From: Bacteroidota bacterium
GTDB taxonomy: Bacteria; Bacteroidota; Ignavibacteria; Ignavibacteriales; Ignavibacteriaceae
Direction of reading: 5' to 3'
DNA: 62,318 bases
Assembly: GCA_023475265.1 (NCBI GenBank)
Contig: JAMCWE010000164.1
Coordinates: 1 to 62,318, forward strand
The notes beneath the pieces were generated by a model, which did not search any database, was not told the origin of the DNA, and worked only from the letters and a program-made list of their open reading frames with translations. A program made the position numbers and the translations under genes. Positions within the stretch are counted from its first letter, which is position 1. The number at the start of each line of letters is the position of its first letter. Shown piece by piece: positions 56,537 through 62,318 of this stretch.

Positions 56537-56562
56537 TAATAATTAAGGAATAAAAGATAGAG

Positions 56563-57660
56563 ATGGTTTCAAACTCAAAAGTAAAAAGGATTGGAATATT
56601 AACAGGCGGTGGTGATTGTCCAGGGTTAAATGCAGTTATAAGAGGAGTGACCAAACCGGCGCAAGATTATGGAATGTCAGTTCTCGGAATCATTGATGGG
56701 TTCGAAGGACTTGTAGAAGGAAGAGCAAGAGAATTAAAAAATGATGACGTTTCAGGAATATTAGGAAGAGGCGGAACAATTCTTGGCTCTTCAAATAAAG
56801 GCGATCCGTTTCATTGGCCAGAAGCAAAAGACGGCAAAATTGAAATTGTTAACAGAGCTCAGTCAGCATTAAAAAATTATCAAGCATGGAATCTTGATGT
56901 GCTTATTGCAATTGGCGGTGACGGCACAATGCATATTTGTAAGAAGCTTGGTGAAATGGGAATGAATATGATTGGTGTTCCCAAAACAATTGATAATGAT
57001 CTTGAAGCAACGGATTTAACATTTGGGCATGATTCAGCAGTTTATGTTGTTGCCGAAGCGCTAGATAGATTACACACAACAGCATCTTCTCATCATCGAG
57101 TAATTGTTGTGGAAGTAATGGGTCGTTATGCCGGATGGATAGCTTTAAATGGCGGTTTAGCTGGCGGAGCTGATATAATTTTAATTCCAGAAATTCCATT
57201 TTCATGGGAAAAAGTTTACGACAAAATTTTAAAGCGCGAACTTATGGGTAAAAAATTCAGCTTGGTTTGTGTCGCCGAAGGCGCAAAACCACTTGATGGC
57301 GAAATGGTCGTGAAGGGACAAGATATAAAACGGCATGATCCGACACAACTTGGTGGAATAGGCGAATTGGTTGCTAAAAAAATTGAAGAAAATACAGAGC
57401 GAGAAACAAGAGTTACTGTACTTGGTCATTTACAGCGCGGCGGCAGCCCAACTCCATTTGATAGAATTTTATCCACAAAGTTTGGAACATTCGCAATTGA
57501 TTTAGCGGCAAGAAAAAAATTTGGCAGAATGGTAGCATTAAAAGGAAATGAAATAAAGAATGTTTTAATTGAAAATGCAATTTCACATCAGAAGCTTGTA
57601 AAACCGGATAATCAAAATGTAATTGCAGCAAAAGCTGTAGGGATATCCTTCGGCGAATAA
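56563..57660 (+). CDS. pfkA: 6-phosphofructokinase, group with Gly/Lys donor-site pair
   Basis: Glycolytic enzyme converting fructose 6-phosphate to the 1,6-bisphosphate. GILTGGGDCPGLNAVIRG, IGGDGTMH (118-123), PKTIDND (140-146) and MGRYAGWIAL are all present. The residue aligned to E. coli Gly104 is Gly121, typical of ATP-dependent enzymes, but that aligned to Gly124 is Lys141, typical of pyrophosphate-dependent enzymes. The same Gly/Lys pair occurs in ATP-dependent actinobacterial enzymes, so the donor cannot be assigned by sequence. Length of 365 fits the group. It is 27 bases after rnhC and about 100 bases before the tRNA gene. Confidence 0.9.
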   Translation: MVSNSKVKRIGILTGGGDCPGLNAVIRGVTKPAQDYGMSVLGIIDGFEGLVEGRARELKNDDVSGILGRGGTILGSSNKGDPFHWPEAKDGKIEIVNRAQSALKNYQAWNLDVLIAIGGDGTMHICKKLGEMGMNMIGVPKTIDNDLEATDLTFGHDSAVYVVAEALDRLHTTASSHHRVIVVEVMGRYAGWIALNGGLAGGADIILIPEIPFSWEKVYDKILKRELMGKKFSLVCVAEGAKPLDGEMVVKGQDIKRHDPTQLGGIGELVAKKIEENTERETRVTVLGHLQRGGSPTPFDRILSTKFGTFAIDLAARKKFGRMVALKGNEIKNVLIENAISHQKLVKPDNQNVIAAKAVGISFGE

Positions 57661-57761
57661 AATTATTGATATTAATTATTATTTTTGGACTGATCTATAT
57701 TGATTTTACGAACGGTTAAATTTATATTTGATCGCTTAAAAATTTAGGTTCTTTAGTTTTT

Positions 57762-57835
57762 GGGGTCGTAGTTCAGTTGGTTAGAACGCCTGCCTGTCAC
57801 GCAGGAGGTCACGGGTTCGAGTCCCGTCGGCCCCG
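57762..57835 (+). tRNA. tRNA-Asp (GUC)
   Basis: The complete cloverleaf is visible: acceptor GGGGTCG paired with CGGCCCC, D arm with GTTCAGTTGGTTAGAAC, anticodon arm CCTGC-CTGTCAC-GCAGG with anticodon GTC, and T arm ACGGG-TTCGAGT-CCCGT. Discriminator base is G at 57835; CCA is not encoded. A terminator follows at once. This gene is the boundary between the conserved part of the window and the accessory region. Confidence 0.98.
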
Positions 57836-57840
57836 CTTAG

Positions 57841-57877
57841 AAAAGCTTCAATTCTTGATGAATTGAGGCTTTTTTTG
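57841..57877 (+). terminator. Rho-independent terminator of tRNA-Asp
   Basis: AAAAGCTTCAATTC (57841-57854), a five-base loop TTGAT and GAATTGAGGCTTTT (57860-57873) form a 14-bp stem with one G-T pair, followed by a T-run to 57877. Confidence 0.92.
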
Positions 57878-57908
57878 TTTGCGCACATTCCTAAAATCCC
57901 ACTGTCAG

Positions 57909-57941
57909 TGTACCCACTGTGTACCCATTTTGTACCCACTT
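57909..57941. repeat. Three 11-bp direct repeats, TGTACCCA core
   Basis: TGTACCCACTG (57909), TGTACCCATTT (57920) and TGTACCCACTT (57931) are adjacent, with no spacing. They lie 74 bases beyond the tRNA and 32 beyond its terminator. Direct repeats of this size next to a tRNA 3' end are a common arrangement of arm-type binding sites for tyrosine integrases; on the minus strand the same sequence would translate into a KVGTKW-like string often found at integrase C-termini. Confidence 0.55.
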
Positions 57942-58014
57942 TTGCGGAGTACATCCTCATTAAAAATGATTGGATAATATGGTTAATTAAGTAGAATGAC
58001 ATTGTATATTAAAA

Positions 58015-58194
58015 TTAGTGATTGCCTTCCTCTTTAGCAACTAAAACCAGGGTAATTTTACCAGGCTTATAAAATACAGCAAACTCTTTGCCGATATTAA
58101 AACCTACCCTGGCCAGCTGGTAATTTTTAATTTTAATTTGCGGGACCTTTGAAAAGTCCCGCTTTGTCTGATGGCTGCTTTCATATACTTTCAT
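58015..58194 (-). CDS. SymE-like/AbrB-fold small protein, candidate toxin
   Basis: A 59-residue frame. Residues 18-52 (VPQIKIKNYQLARVGFNIGK and onward to KITLVLV) fit the SymE pattern P-x-I-x-I-x-x-x-x-L-x-x-A-G-F-x-x-G-x-x-F-x-V with a final beta-strand; SymE has the AbrB/MazE-like swapped-hairpin fold and is an SOS-induced RNA-interacting toxin in E. coli. Its ATG overlaps the stop of the upstream gene by four bases (ATGA). A GC-rich inverted repeat (58140-58162, GCGGGAC/GTCCCGC) lies within the gene. Whether it is toxic is unknown; it may equally be a transcription regulator of the fold. Confidence 0.6.
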   Translation of the reverse strand: MKVYESSHQTKRDFSKVPQIKIKNYQLARVGFNIGKEFAVFYKPGKITLVLVAKEEGNH

Positions 58195-58388
58195 TTTATA
58201 CCGTCCGGATCTGATTCTTCAAACTTCTTACCGCAAATTTCACACTGCTTTGTTTGAGCTATTACAATATTGTGGAGTGAATTTACAGAGTGAGTTTGAG
58301 AAATAATCCTAAGATTCTTTTTACAGTCGTGCGGCGGAATCCACTTGATTTTTTCGCACACATCTAAAAGCTTTTTTATCTCATCCAT
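58191..58388 (-). CDS. Small zinc-knuckle protein, partner of SymE-like ORF
   Basis: 65 residues: an N-terminal helix (MDEIKKLLDVCEKIKW), a His/Cys-containing PPHDCKK and a C-terminal CEICGKKF zinc knuckle. No family recognised. Because it overlaps the SymE-like gene by ATGA, the two are translationally coupled; possible roles are antitoxin, a second subunit or an unrelated nucleic-acid-binding protein. No ribosome site is evident before its ATG. Confidence 0.55.
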   Translation of the reverse strand: MDEIKKLLDVCEKIKWIPPHDCKKNLRIISQTHSVNSLHNIVIAQTKQCEICGKKFEESDPDGIK

Positions 58389-58443
58389 GTCGGTAATCCT
58401 TTCATTTTAGTTTATGATTAGTTTGGGCACACTACCCGCAAAA

Positions 58444-58706
58444 AACATATTTTGCCCGCCTAAACATCTCTTGGCGAAAAAATGTTAAGATAAGGTGATG
58501 GTGTTAGGCAAACATGAAAAGGAAGGCAAAGGCGAAGCAGCGTAAAGAAAAGGGCGAAAGTTTTTGCCGAATTCAACTAGGAAACAAGGAAAGAGAATGG
58601 TAAAAACTTTTGAACCTTTTTAGCTGCTTCGTTTTATATACCCTTGCCCGTTTAATGACAAGGTTCGGTTAAGACTAAGCTTTTAATTTGGCGGGCAAAA
58701 TATATT
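58444..58706. repeat. 263-bp element bounded by 17-bp inverted repeats (MITE-like)
   Basis: Left arm AACATATTTTGCCCGCC (58444-58460) matches the reverse complement of the right arm GGCGGGCAAAATATATT (58690-58706) in 16 of 17 bases. Inside are a smaller dyad (CGAAGCAGC near 58529 and GCTGCTTCG near 58623) and no gene longer than 29 codons. No target duplication is obvious at the ends. The GCCCGCC core recurs at 60968-61259. Confidence 0.5.
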
Positions 58707-58827
58707 CTAACAGTTACGACATTAGGGGTAACAAACAATATTAGAAATTGTGTTAGGTTACGAATGAAGAGGTAAGTGCAGAGTTATTCATGAGATTTTC
58801 TTGTAGGTGTGGAGTGAAACGACATAG

Positions 58828-58905
58828 CTACATTCGGTGACGCAAATGTTAAGATAAATGAAAGCTGTATTGAGCGAATGTAGTGATTGACGGCGAAGCC
58901 GTCAA
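58828..58905. repeat. Two adjacent dyads, one with perfect 8-bp stem and GAA loop
   Basis: CTACATTCG (58828-58836) pairs with CGAATGTAG (58875-58883) across 38 bases. It is followed by TTGACGGCGAAGCCGTCAA (58887-58905), a perfect hairpin with a 3-base loop. They have no T-run and are not at a gene end on either side, so they are not ordinary terminators. Confidence 0.6.
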
Positions 58906-58956
58906 ATAAACGAAGCGAAGTTATTATATGTTTTAAGATAATGGGACTGGACAATA

Positions 58957-58986
58957 AAAAAGCTTCCTCGAAAGAGGAAGCTTTTT
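58957..58986 (-). terminator. Strong terminator of the DUF6266-like gene
   Basis: AAAAAGCTTCCTC (58957-58969), GAAA tetraloop, GAGGAAGCTTTTT (58974-58986): a 13-bp perfect stem with A/T flanks that can terminate in both directions. It lies 24 bases beyond the stop of the minus-strand gene. Confidence 0.93.
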
Positions 58987-59009
58987 GGAAGGAGGAAATA
59001 GGGCAACAA

Positions 59010-59696
59010 CTATACGCTGGCTTTTGGTGAAGTAGAAGAGTACTGAACTACTTTACCGTCAGCGGTTTTGGAAGCAACCATAAGAAGCAAAATGTTCTTG
59101 GTATATTTTGCAGCGATGAGCTTCTGCTTAGCGTCGAAGTCGATCTGAAGATCGTAAGCCTGAGTGAAATCGAAGTTGGCTACTTCTTTGTTAAGAGAAA
59201 TTATCTGATAAGGCTCATCATCCGGATTGCTTGGATATGTGAAGCAAACAACTGCATTAGCAGATAAATTTACTTCCTCTGCGGAGAATACGGATTCTGT
59301 ATTCAAAGCAAGAAGTGAAACAGTGACTTTATCTGCGGCTACTGCTGCAACATTAACCGGTAGACTAAAACCACCAGGGGTGATTATGTTGTCTACAGTT
59401 GGCTTATCAGTACCGGAGTACTGAAAGTTGCTTTTGAAGATTGTGTTGAACACGGTCATACCGGATTCTTTGACGGTCTTCCAGATAGCAGCAAGAGTAG
59501 CAAGAGTCAAAATCGACTTTGCAAGGGCAACAGTGACAGAGAACTTTTGTCTGACTTCGGTTACTGCTGGATCGTTATTAACGTTAAAACTGGAAGGGCG
59601 AGCGGACATGATTGTCTTTCCGTCAACTGTTCTTGCAGAAAGATTGCCGAGTCTGCCTCTCATGTTTCCGATTACGTTTCCATTTAAGATAGCCAT
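59010..59696 (-). CDS. DUF6266-like protein
   Basis: 228 residues from the chosen start. The N-terminus MAILNGNVIGNMRGRLGNLSARTVDGKTIMSARPS follows the pattern of DUF6266 family members from Bacteroidota (GxxGxxxGKxGNxxxxxxxGxxxxRxxP, then NxNxPAVxxxRxxF). The remaining part is beta-rich (about 110-220), without signal peptide or membrane span. Function is unknown; the family is associated with mobile and phage-like regions. An upstream start at 59735 exists, but AGGTG lies at the right distance before the ATG at 59696. Confidence 0.65.
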   Translation of the reverse strand: MAILNGNVIGNMRGRLGNLSARTVDGKTIMSARPSSFNVNNDPAVTEVRQKFSVTVALAKSILTLATLAAIWKTVKESGMTVFNTIFKSNFQYSGTDKPTVDNIITPGGFSLPVNVAAVAADKVTVSLLALNTESVFSAEEVNLSANAVVCFTYPSNPDDEPYQIISLNKEVANFDFTQAYDLQIDFDAKQKLIAAKYTKNILLLMVASKTADGKVVQYSSTSPKASV

Positions 59697-59927
59697 GGGA
59701 ACACCTATAAATTTTGTGAATGAATACGGGTGCAATATTATCCTATAGCCTTGTGGAATTCACTGTAAAGTTGGGAAAGCGTTTGGAATGATGAATTACG
59801 ATTGGCGAATGATGAATTTGAAATGATGAATCCACAAGATTAAAGAAGCATGTTTGAGGCTTGGCAGAGGCTTGTTAGAGGTGGAGTAGAAGTGGAATTG
59901 AATGATGAATAATGAATAGAGGAATAA

Positions 59928-60236
59928 TTAAAATTTGATTGAAGGAAATGAGATTGGTTTTTTGGTGCGTTTGCGGAATAGGATAGTATTGATTGCGGAT
60001 TCTGAGAGATAATATTTTTGTGAAAGCTGGTAAACTGCATCGCCAAGATGCAGCTTGCAGCGCAAACTTCTGTATTCGTTTTTAATGATGAAATTGCGTA
60101 AGGCAATTTCATCAATCAAGCCATAGGCTTGGAGTTTCAGGAAAAGAGGATTGAAGAGAAGCTTTTCTAAATTTAAGGGATGTGAATTTCCACTTTCGCG
60201 GGAATGACTATCAATATTAGAATTAAATTTAGTCAT
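59928..60236 (-). CDS. Small helix-turn-helix protein, coupled to thermonuclease gene
   Basis: 102 residues. From about residue 35 the sequence (YGLIDEIALRNFIIKNEY, then LHLGDAVYQLSQKYYLSESAINTILFRKRT) has the helical pattern of a helix-turn-helix DNA-binding protein. The first 25 residues contain SHSRESGNSHP, which is the translation of a decayed dispersed palindrome (60187-60204), so the true N-terminus may be further in. The ATG lies inside the stop of the thermonuclease gene (8-base overlap), consistent with coupling. No family known to me. Confidence 0.5.
   Translation of the reverse strand: MTKFNSNIDSHSRESGNSHPLNLEKLLFNPLFLKLQAYGLIDEIALRNFIIKNEYRSLRCKLHLGDAVYQLSQKYYLSESAINTILFRKRTKKPISFPSIKF
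60187..60204. repeat. Decayed dispersed palindrome (TTCCCGCGAAAGCGGGAA type)
   Basis: Read on the minus strand, TTCCCGCGAAAGTGGAAA is one or two substitutions from the palindrome TTCCCGCGAAAGCGGGAA, which is dispersed in many bacterial genomes. Here it lies at the start of the small HTH gene and supplies its SRESGN residues. Confidence 0.5.
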
Positions 60237-60735
60237 TGGACCAAATGCCTCGATGTTGTTTCTTTGCTGTGCGGCGAAGGTTGTAAAACAAATCGTAATA
60301 TCTTTTACCTTTCGGGTAATGGCTGATACGGCATAAGCCGGCTTTGAGAAGCTCTGCTTGAATCCAGAGTGAATCTTTTCCGGTTACATCTGTAAGCCAA
60401 ACATAAGCTAAGAGTCTTCCGAAAATATCATAGGTGTTTTCGTCAAACGTAAGTTTGACTGGTTTGCCTAGAATTAAGGACCATGTGAAATGAAAAGCTG
60501 AGTCAGCGAAGGGTTCTGCGGACTTACCCATTCTTGCAATTTCAGGTGTGTTAATGCCAAGCATTCTTACATGCTGAGAATCGGAAAGAACAAAGGTATC
60601 GCCATCAATTACCCTTGCTACTTTGGCTTTGAGTGAATAACCGTAAGGAAGATGATGCGGCAGAGTTTGGCATTTGCCAACGTTAAAGAGTAGTAGAAAA
60701 AATACAATTAGCAGGATGGTTTTTGTTTTTTTCAT
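60229..60735 (-). CDS. Secreted thermonuclease-like (SNase) protein
   Basis: Staphylococcal-nuclease fold, about 168 residues. The signal peptide (KTKTILLIVFFLLLFNVGKC) is at the start. The OB-fold contains KVARVIDGDTFVLSDSQHVRMLGINTPE and YDIFGRLLAYVWL, so the metal/catalytic residues equivalent to Asp21, Arg35, Asp40, Glu43 and Arg87 are present. It should be an active secreted or periplasmic Ca-dependent nuclease. The frame extends to 60846, but the signal peptide begins at the ATG at 60735. Overlaps the HTH gene by eight bases. Confidence 0.88.
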   Translation of the reverse strand: MKKTKTILLIVFFLLLFNVGKCQTLPHHLPYGYSLKAKVARVIDGDTFVLSDSQHVRMLGINTPEIARMGKSAEPFADSAFHFTWSLILGKPVKLTFDENTYDIFGRLLAYVWLTDVTGKDSLWIQAELLKAGLCRISHYPKGKRYYDLFYNLRRTAKKQHRGIWSND

Positions 60736-60874
60736 AACGATTCTTTTTTGAGGGAAAGATATTTTGAGGAAATAAAAAGTGCAACAATTGATTATAGTGT
60801 ATTGTTTGTATTTGTTTTCAAAATTTGATTTCGTTTTGATTGACAAGGGAAAGTTGCTGTTGATTCTGTATTAA

Positions 60875-60975
60875 GGCGGCGGCAGGCGAAATGGAGCATA
60901 GGTATTTGCATTCACTAATAAAATATAATAAGCAAATACTTATGTGGAATTGAGCGGAGTCATCGACCCGCCGCC
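60875..60975. repeat. Nested inverted repeat, about 101 bp
   Basis: Inner arms CATAGGTATTTGC (60897-60909) and GCAAATACTTATG (60932-60944) match apart from one G-T pair. Outer arms GGCGGCGG (60875-60882) and CCGCCGCC (60968-60975) are perfect. An alternative stem, CGCCTGC (60977-60983) with GCAGGCG (61000-61006), overlaps the outer boundary. Confidence 0.65.
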
Positions 60976-61099
60976 CCGCCTGCACGTCCGTTTCGGCGGG
61001 CAGGCGTTCTTACAAATGTAAGGGAGCGGAATGTGGGAAGAAATTGTCCTCACCCCGCATGGAGCGACCGATGATGAGCTGATAAGGTTTCGTGCCGAG

Positions 61100-61189
61100 T
61101 TTACATAAATCAACATTATAGGACAGTCGACAGAAAGACAAGGGAAAGTAAAGATGATTTATTCTGTACTATAATGTTTTTTATGTAAA
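61100..61189. repeat. Long inverted repeat with 26-27 bp arms
   Basis: The arms 61100-61126 (beginning TTTACATAAATCAACATT) and 61164-61189 (ending TTTTTTATGTAAA) are near-perfect complements, with two or three differences, separated by a 37-base loop. No gene lies inside and no T-run follows. Confidence 0.7.
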
Positions 61190-61208
61190 TCTGGCTGACA
61201 ATGTTCGA

Positions 61209-61259
61209 CCCCGCCAAATATTCAATAGTCAAATCATATAATAAAATAATTTGGCGGGG
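61209..61259. repeat. Inverted repeat, CCCCGCCAAAT arms
   Basis: CCCCGCCAAAT (61209-61219) and ATTTGGCGGGG (61249-61259) are perfect 11-bp arms around a 29-base loop. The flanking letters (GCCAAATTATTTT on the minus strand) repeat those next to the right arm at 58680-58700. Confidence 0.75.
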
Positions 61260-61491
61260 CAGGTGAGGTGAGTTCATCTCATGTCAAGTATGTTTGCAAA
61301 TGTAGATTTATGTTTTTTTGCATTTTGTTTTTTTTGTGAAAGTGAAGTGAGGGCGGATTTTTTGTCAGTGGAACGAAGCAAGAAAAAAAGAAGTAAATTA
61401 CTTTTCTAACTTACTTTTTAGCTTGCGGAGTGTAGCAGCGAAAAATATGCCCGAACGAAACGTCAAAGCATTTTTTGCTTCGACTTTTAGT

Positions 61492-61788
61492 TTATTCTTT
61501 CAGAGTATCTTTTCTTGATATAAAATGATCTTGAATTAGATATGCTATGATAAATATTAGTACTGAAGAAATGCCTTCGAATATCATTTTTTGGCTAGCA
61601 AATGATAGTGATTCTTCAAACGTATTTATTTTGAGGATGTATTTTTCAGTTATGACTAAGAATAGGTAGCCAAGAATAAACCATAGGATTATTCCGTTGA
61701 ATACCCAAAGTAAGGCACTTCTATTTGCGCGTTTTGCTGAAGTGTAAAACATGTAACTTATTGAAAGGAGGCAAATAAAAATAAACAT
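61492..61788 (-). CDS. Small integral membrane protein of unknown function
   Basis: 98 residues with three membrane spans at about 1-17, 26-48 and 70-88. The segment KRANRSALLWVFNGIILWF resembles the short amphipathic loop of small three-span proteins of the phospholipase-D-N/PLDc_N type, but the match is weak. No ribosome site is seen. It is an orphan in an otherwise gene-poor stretch. Confidence 0.45.
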   Translation of the reverse strand: MFIFICLLSISYMFYTSAKRANRSALLWVFNGIILWFILGYLFLVITEKYILKINTFEESLSFASQKMIFEGISSVLIFIIAYLIQDHFISRKDTLKE

Positions 61789-62100
61789 GTTGAAACCTGT
61801 AGTTTGTTTGATGTAATAATATATTCAATTCGATCTGAAACTATAAGTAGCTCGCCTTTTGCATTCAAAGTCAATTATCGGTATATAATCAATCTTTATT
61901 GGAAATTAAATTATGAAATTTCTGGGAAAGAAAACAATTATTTTTTTGATATTTGAAATTATTGGCAGCAAGGAAAGTTGCGACGGCTTAGGAACGAGCC
62001 CAGGGCTTCGCGGCTGGGTGAGGGCATAAGTGCAATGAGCAAGCTAGGGCGATTCGACATAGCGATGCGAAGCAACAGGAGCAACGGGAATAAAATATAA
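61789..62100. other. Non-coding stretch before insertion sequence
   Basis: No gene is supported. A 38-codon frame at 61914-62030 is not convincing. From about 61970 the base composition becomes GC-richer (GACGGCTTAGGAACGAGCC, then GGCTTCGCGGCTGGG) in the same style as the stretch at 58860-58920, and it ends at the insertion-sequence boundary. Confidence 0.4.
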
Positions 62101-62318
62101 GGGCATCTCTAAAAACCTAAATACAAAGCAAACGCCAAAAAGTTAATAAAATATTGTTTACAAAGTTCGAGAAGATTCTTAATTTTTGCGTAAAAAAAGT
62201 AAGCAAAATATGAAAAATATAAACCCGCTTGGTCTATTTGATGATCATTTTTTAATGGAAAAGCTAACCAAACTTGGCGATCCTCTTCAAAGGCTAAATG
62301 ATTATATAGACTGGAAAA
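62101..62318 (+). mobile_element. Left end of an IS5-like insertion sequence (truncated by window edge)
   Basis: The candidate terminal repeat GGGCATCTCTAAAAACC starts at 62101, at the point where the GC-richer flank gives way to AT-rich DNA. The transposase gene begins 109 bases later. The right end and target duplication are outside the window. Confidence 0.6.
62210..62318 (+). CDS. IS5-family-like transposase, N-terminal fragment
   Basis: 36 codons before the window ends. The text NPLGLFDDHFLMEKLTKLGD then PLQRLNDYIDW is the characteristic start of DDE transposases of the IS5/ISL2-like group (LFDxxFxxEKLxxxGDPLxxLNxxIDW). No stop is present, and the catalytic DDE residues lie beyond the edge. 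Confidence 0.8.
   Translation, partial: MKNINPLGLFDDHFLMEKLTKLGDPLQRLNDYIDWK

Larger units (their letters stand above)
58389..59009. other. Palindrome-rich non-coding region
   Basis: 621 bases with no gene I would call. A pair of inverted repeats bounds 58444-58706, and two further dyads occupy 58828-58905, described separately. A 29-codon basic frame at 58514-58603 (MKRKAKAKQRKEKG) lies inside the element bounded by the inverted repeats and is not called. The terminator at 58957 ends the region. Confidence 0.55.
60736..61491. other. Non-coding region with three long inverted repeats
   Basis: 756 bases without a called gene. Three large dyads lie back to back at 60875-60975, 61100-61189 and 61209-61259, listed separately. 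A 25-codon frame at 61031-61108 (MWEEIVLTPHGATDDELI) reads like protein but ends inside a dyad and is too short to support. The rest, to 61491, is AT-rich with GAAGTGA/GAGGTGA purine stretches. Confidence 0.6.

Noticed and set aside
57781-58002. Minus-strand 73-codon frame ending GADGTRTRDLLRDRQAF
   Set aside because: The C-terminal residues are the antisense translation of the tRNA-Asp gene, a well-known annotation artefact. The front part might be an integrase remnant but cannot be supported alone.
58458-58509. attC-like fold: GCCTAAAC ... GTGTTAGGC
   Set aside because: The outer arms resemble integron attC sites, but the R'' box has an extra base, no integrase or cassette array with the same sites is present, and the structure lies inside another inverted-repeat element.
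59840-60115. Minus-strand 91-codon frame overlapping the HTH gene
   Set aside because: It lies in another frame across the better-supported HTH frame, and shows no recognisable protein pattern.
61031-61108. 25-codon frame MWEEIVLTPHGATDDELI...
   Set aside because: It looks protein-like, but is too short, has no partner and ends inside an inverted repeat; could be a remnant of a lost gene.

Overview
The window is AT-rich chromosomal DNA that looks like a member of the FCB group, most likely an Ignavibacteria-type bacterium (Ignavibacteriota, Bacteroidota/Chlorobi relatives). The reasons are: TonB-dependent receptors with a carboxypeptidase-regulatory domain, a DUF6266-like protein, many secreted proteins and lipoproteins of unknown function, a full type II fatty-acid operon of the order yceD-rpmF-plsX-fabH-fabD-DUF3109-fabG-acpP-fabF-rnc, a LexA-type repressor (uncommon in Bacteroidota proper), and mixed use of Shine-Dalgarno-led ATG, GTG and TTG starts. 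The assignment is an inference; no rRNA is present to confirm it.

Layout. 1-4247: Tat-exported dipeptide epimerase, fatty-acid hydroxylase, single-domain response regulator, GH9 cellulase-type lipoprotein. 4438-17545: the most unusual block. It holds a KaiC/RecA-like protein with a C-terminal domain resembling a degenerate GGDEF fold, a 956-residue TPR protein ending in an outer-membrane barrel, a processive GT2 synthase, a small Gln/Pro-rich membrane protein, a membrane protein joining a GATase-like domain to a NodB-like domain that has lost its metal ligands, an FN3 lipoprotein, and a five-PAS hybrid kinase whose ATP-binding motifs have decayed. I read it as a synthase-dependent exopolysaccharide secretion locus of non-standard composition. 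17658-18390: a lexA split in two frames, with a perfect palindrome upstream. 18654-23919: TonB receptor, then an ECF sigma / zinc anti-sigma / two secreted unknowns operon. 24207-35884 (minus strand): HIT protein, NtrC-type regulator, an acyl-CoA carboxylase beta / acyl-CoA dehydrogenase / MeaB catabolic group, sugar epimerase, nadD with a degenerate glycosyltransferase-fold partner, PrsW protease and an ABC-2 exporter. 36141-43679: fatty-acid synthesis operon. 43784-48776: gcvP, a POTRA/barrel protein and rsmE. 48806-54929: small DUF5670-type membrane protein, an exact 21-bp-period repeat, a large Oar-like TonB receptor, and a CHASE3-PAS-HisKA_2 kinase. 55601-57660: RNase HIII and phosphofructokinase.

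At 57762-57835 lies a tRNA-Asp. Everything after it differs from the core: few and small genes, many GC-richer hairpins, three 11-bp direct repeats next to the tRNA, a SymE-like toxin candidate overlapping a zinc-knuckle ORF, a DUF6266-like protein, a small HTH protein coupled to a secreted thermonuclease, several long inverted repeats sharing a GCCCGCCAAAT core, and the start of an IS5-like insertion sequence at the right edge. I interpret this as the beginning of an accessory island inserted at the tRNA, although no intact integrase is seen inside the window.

Of the two regions most likely to be undescribed, the polysaccharide locus combines at least three enzyme-like domains that appear to have lost catalysis (GGDEF-like, NodB-like, histidine-kinase ATPase), which suggests a regulated secretion machine using repurposed folds. 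The second is the palindrome-rich island after the tRNA.
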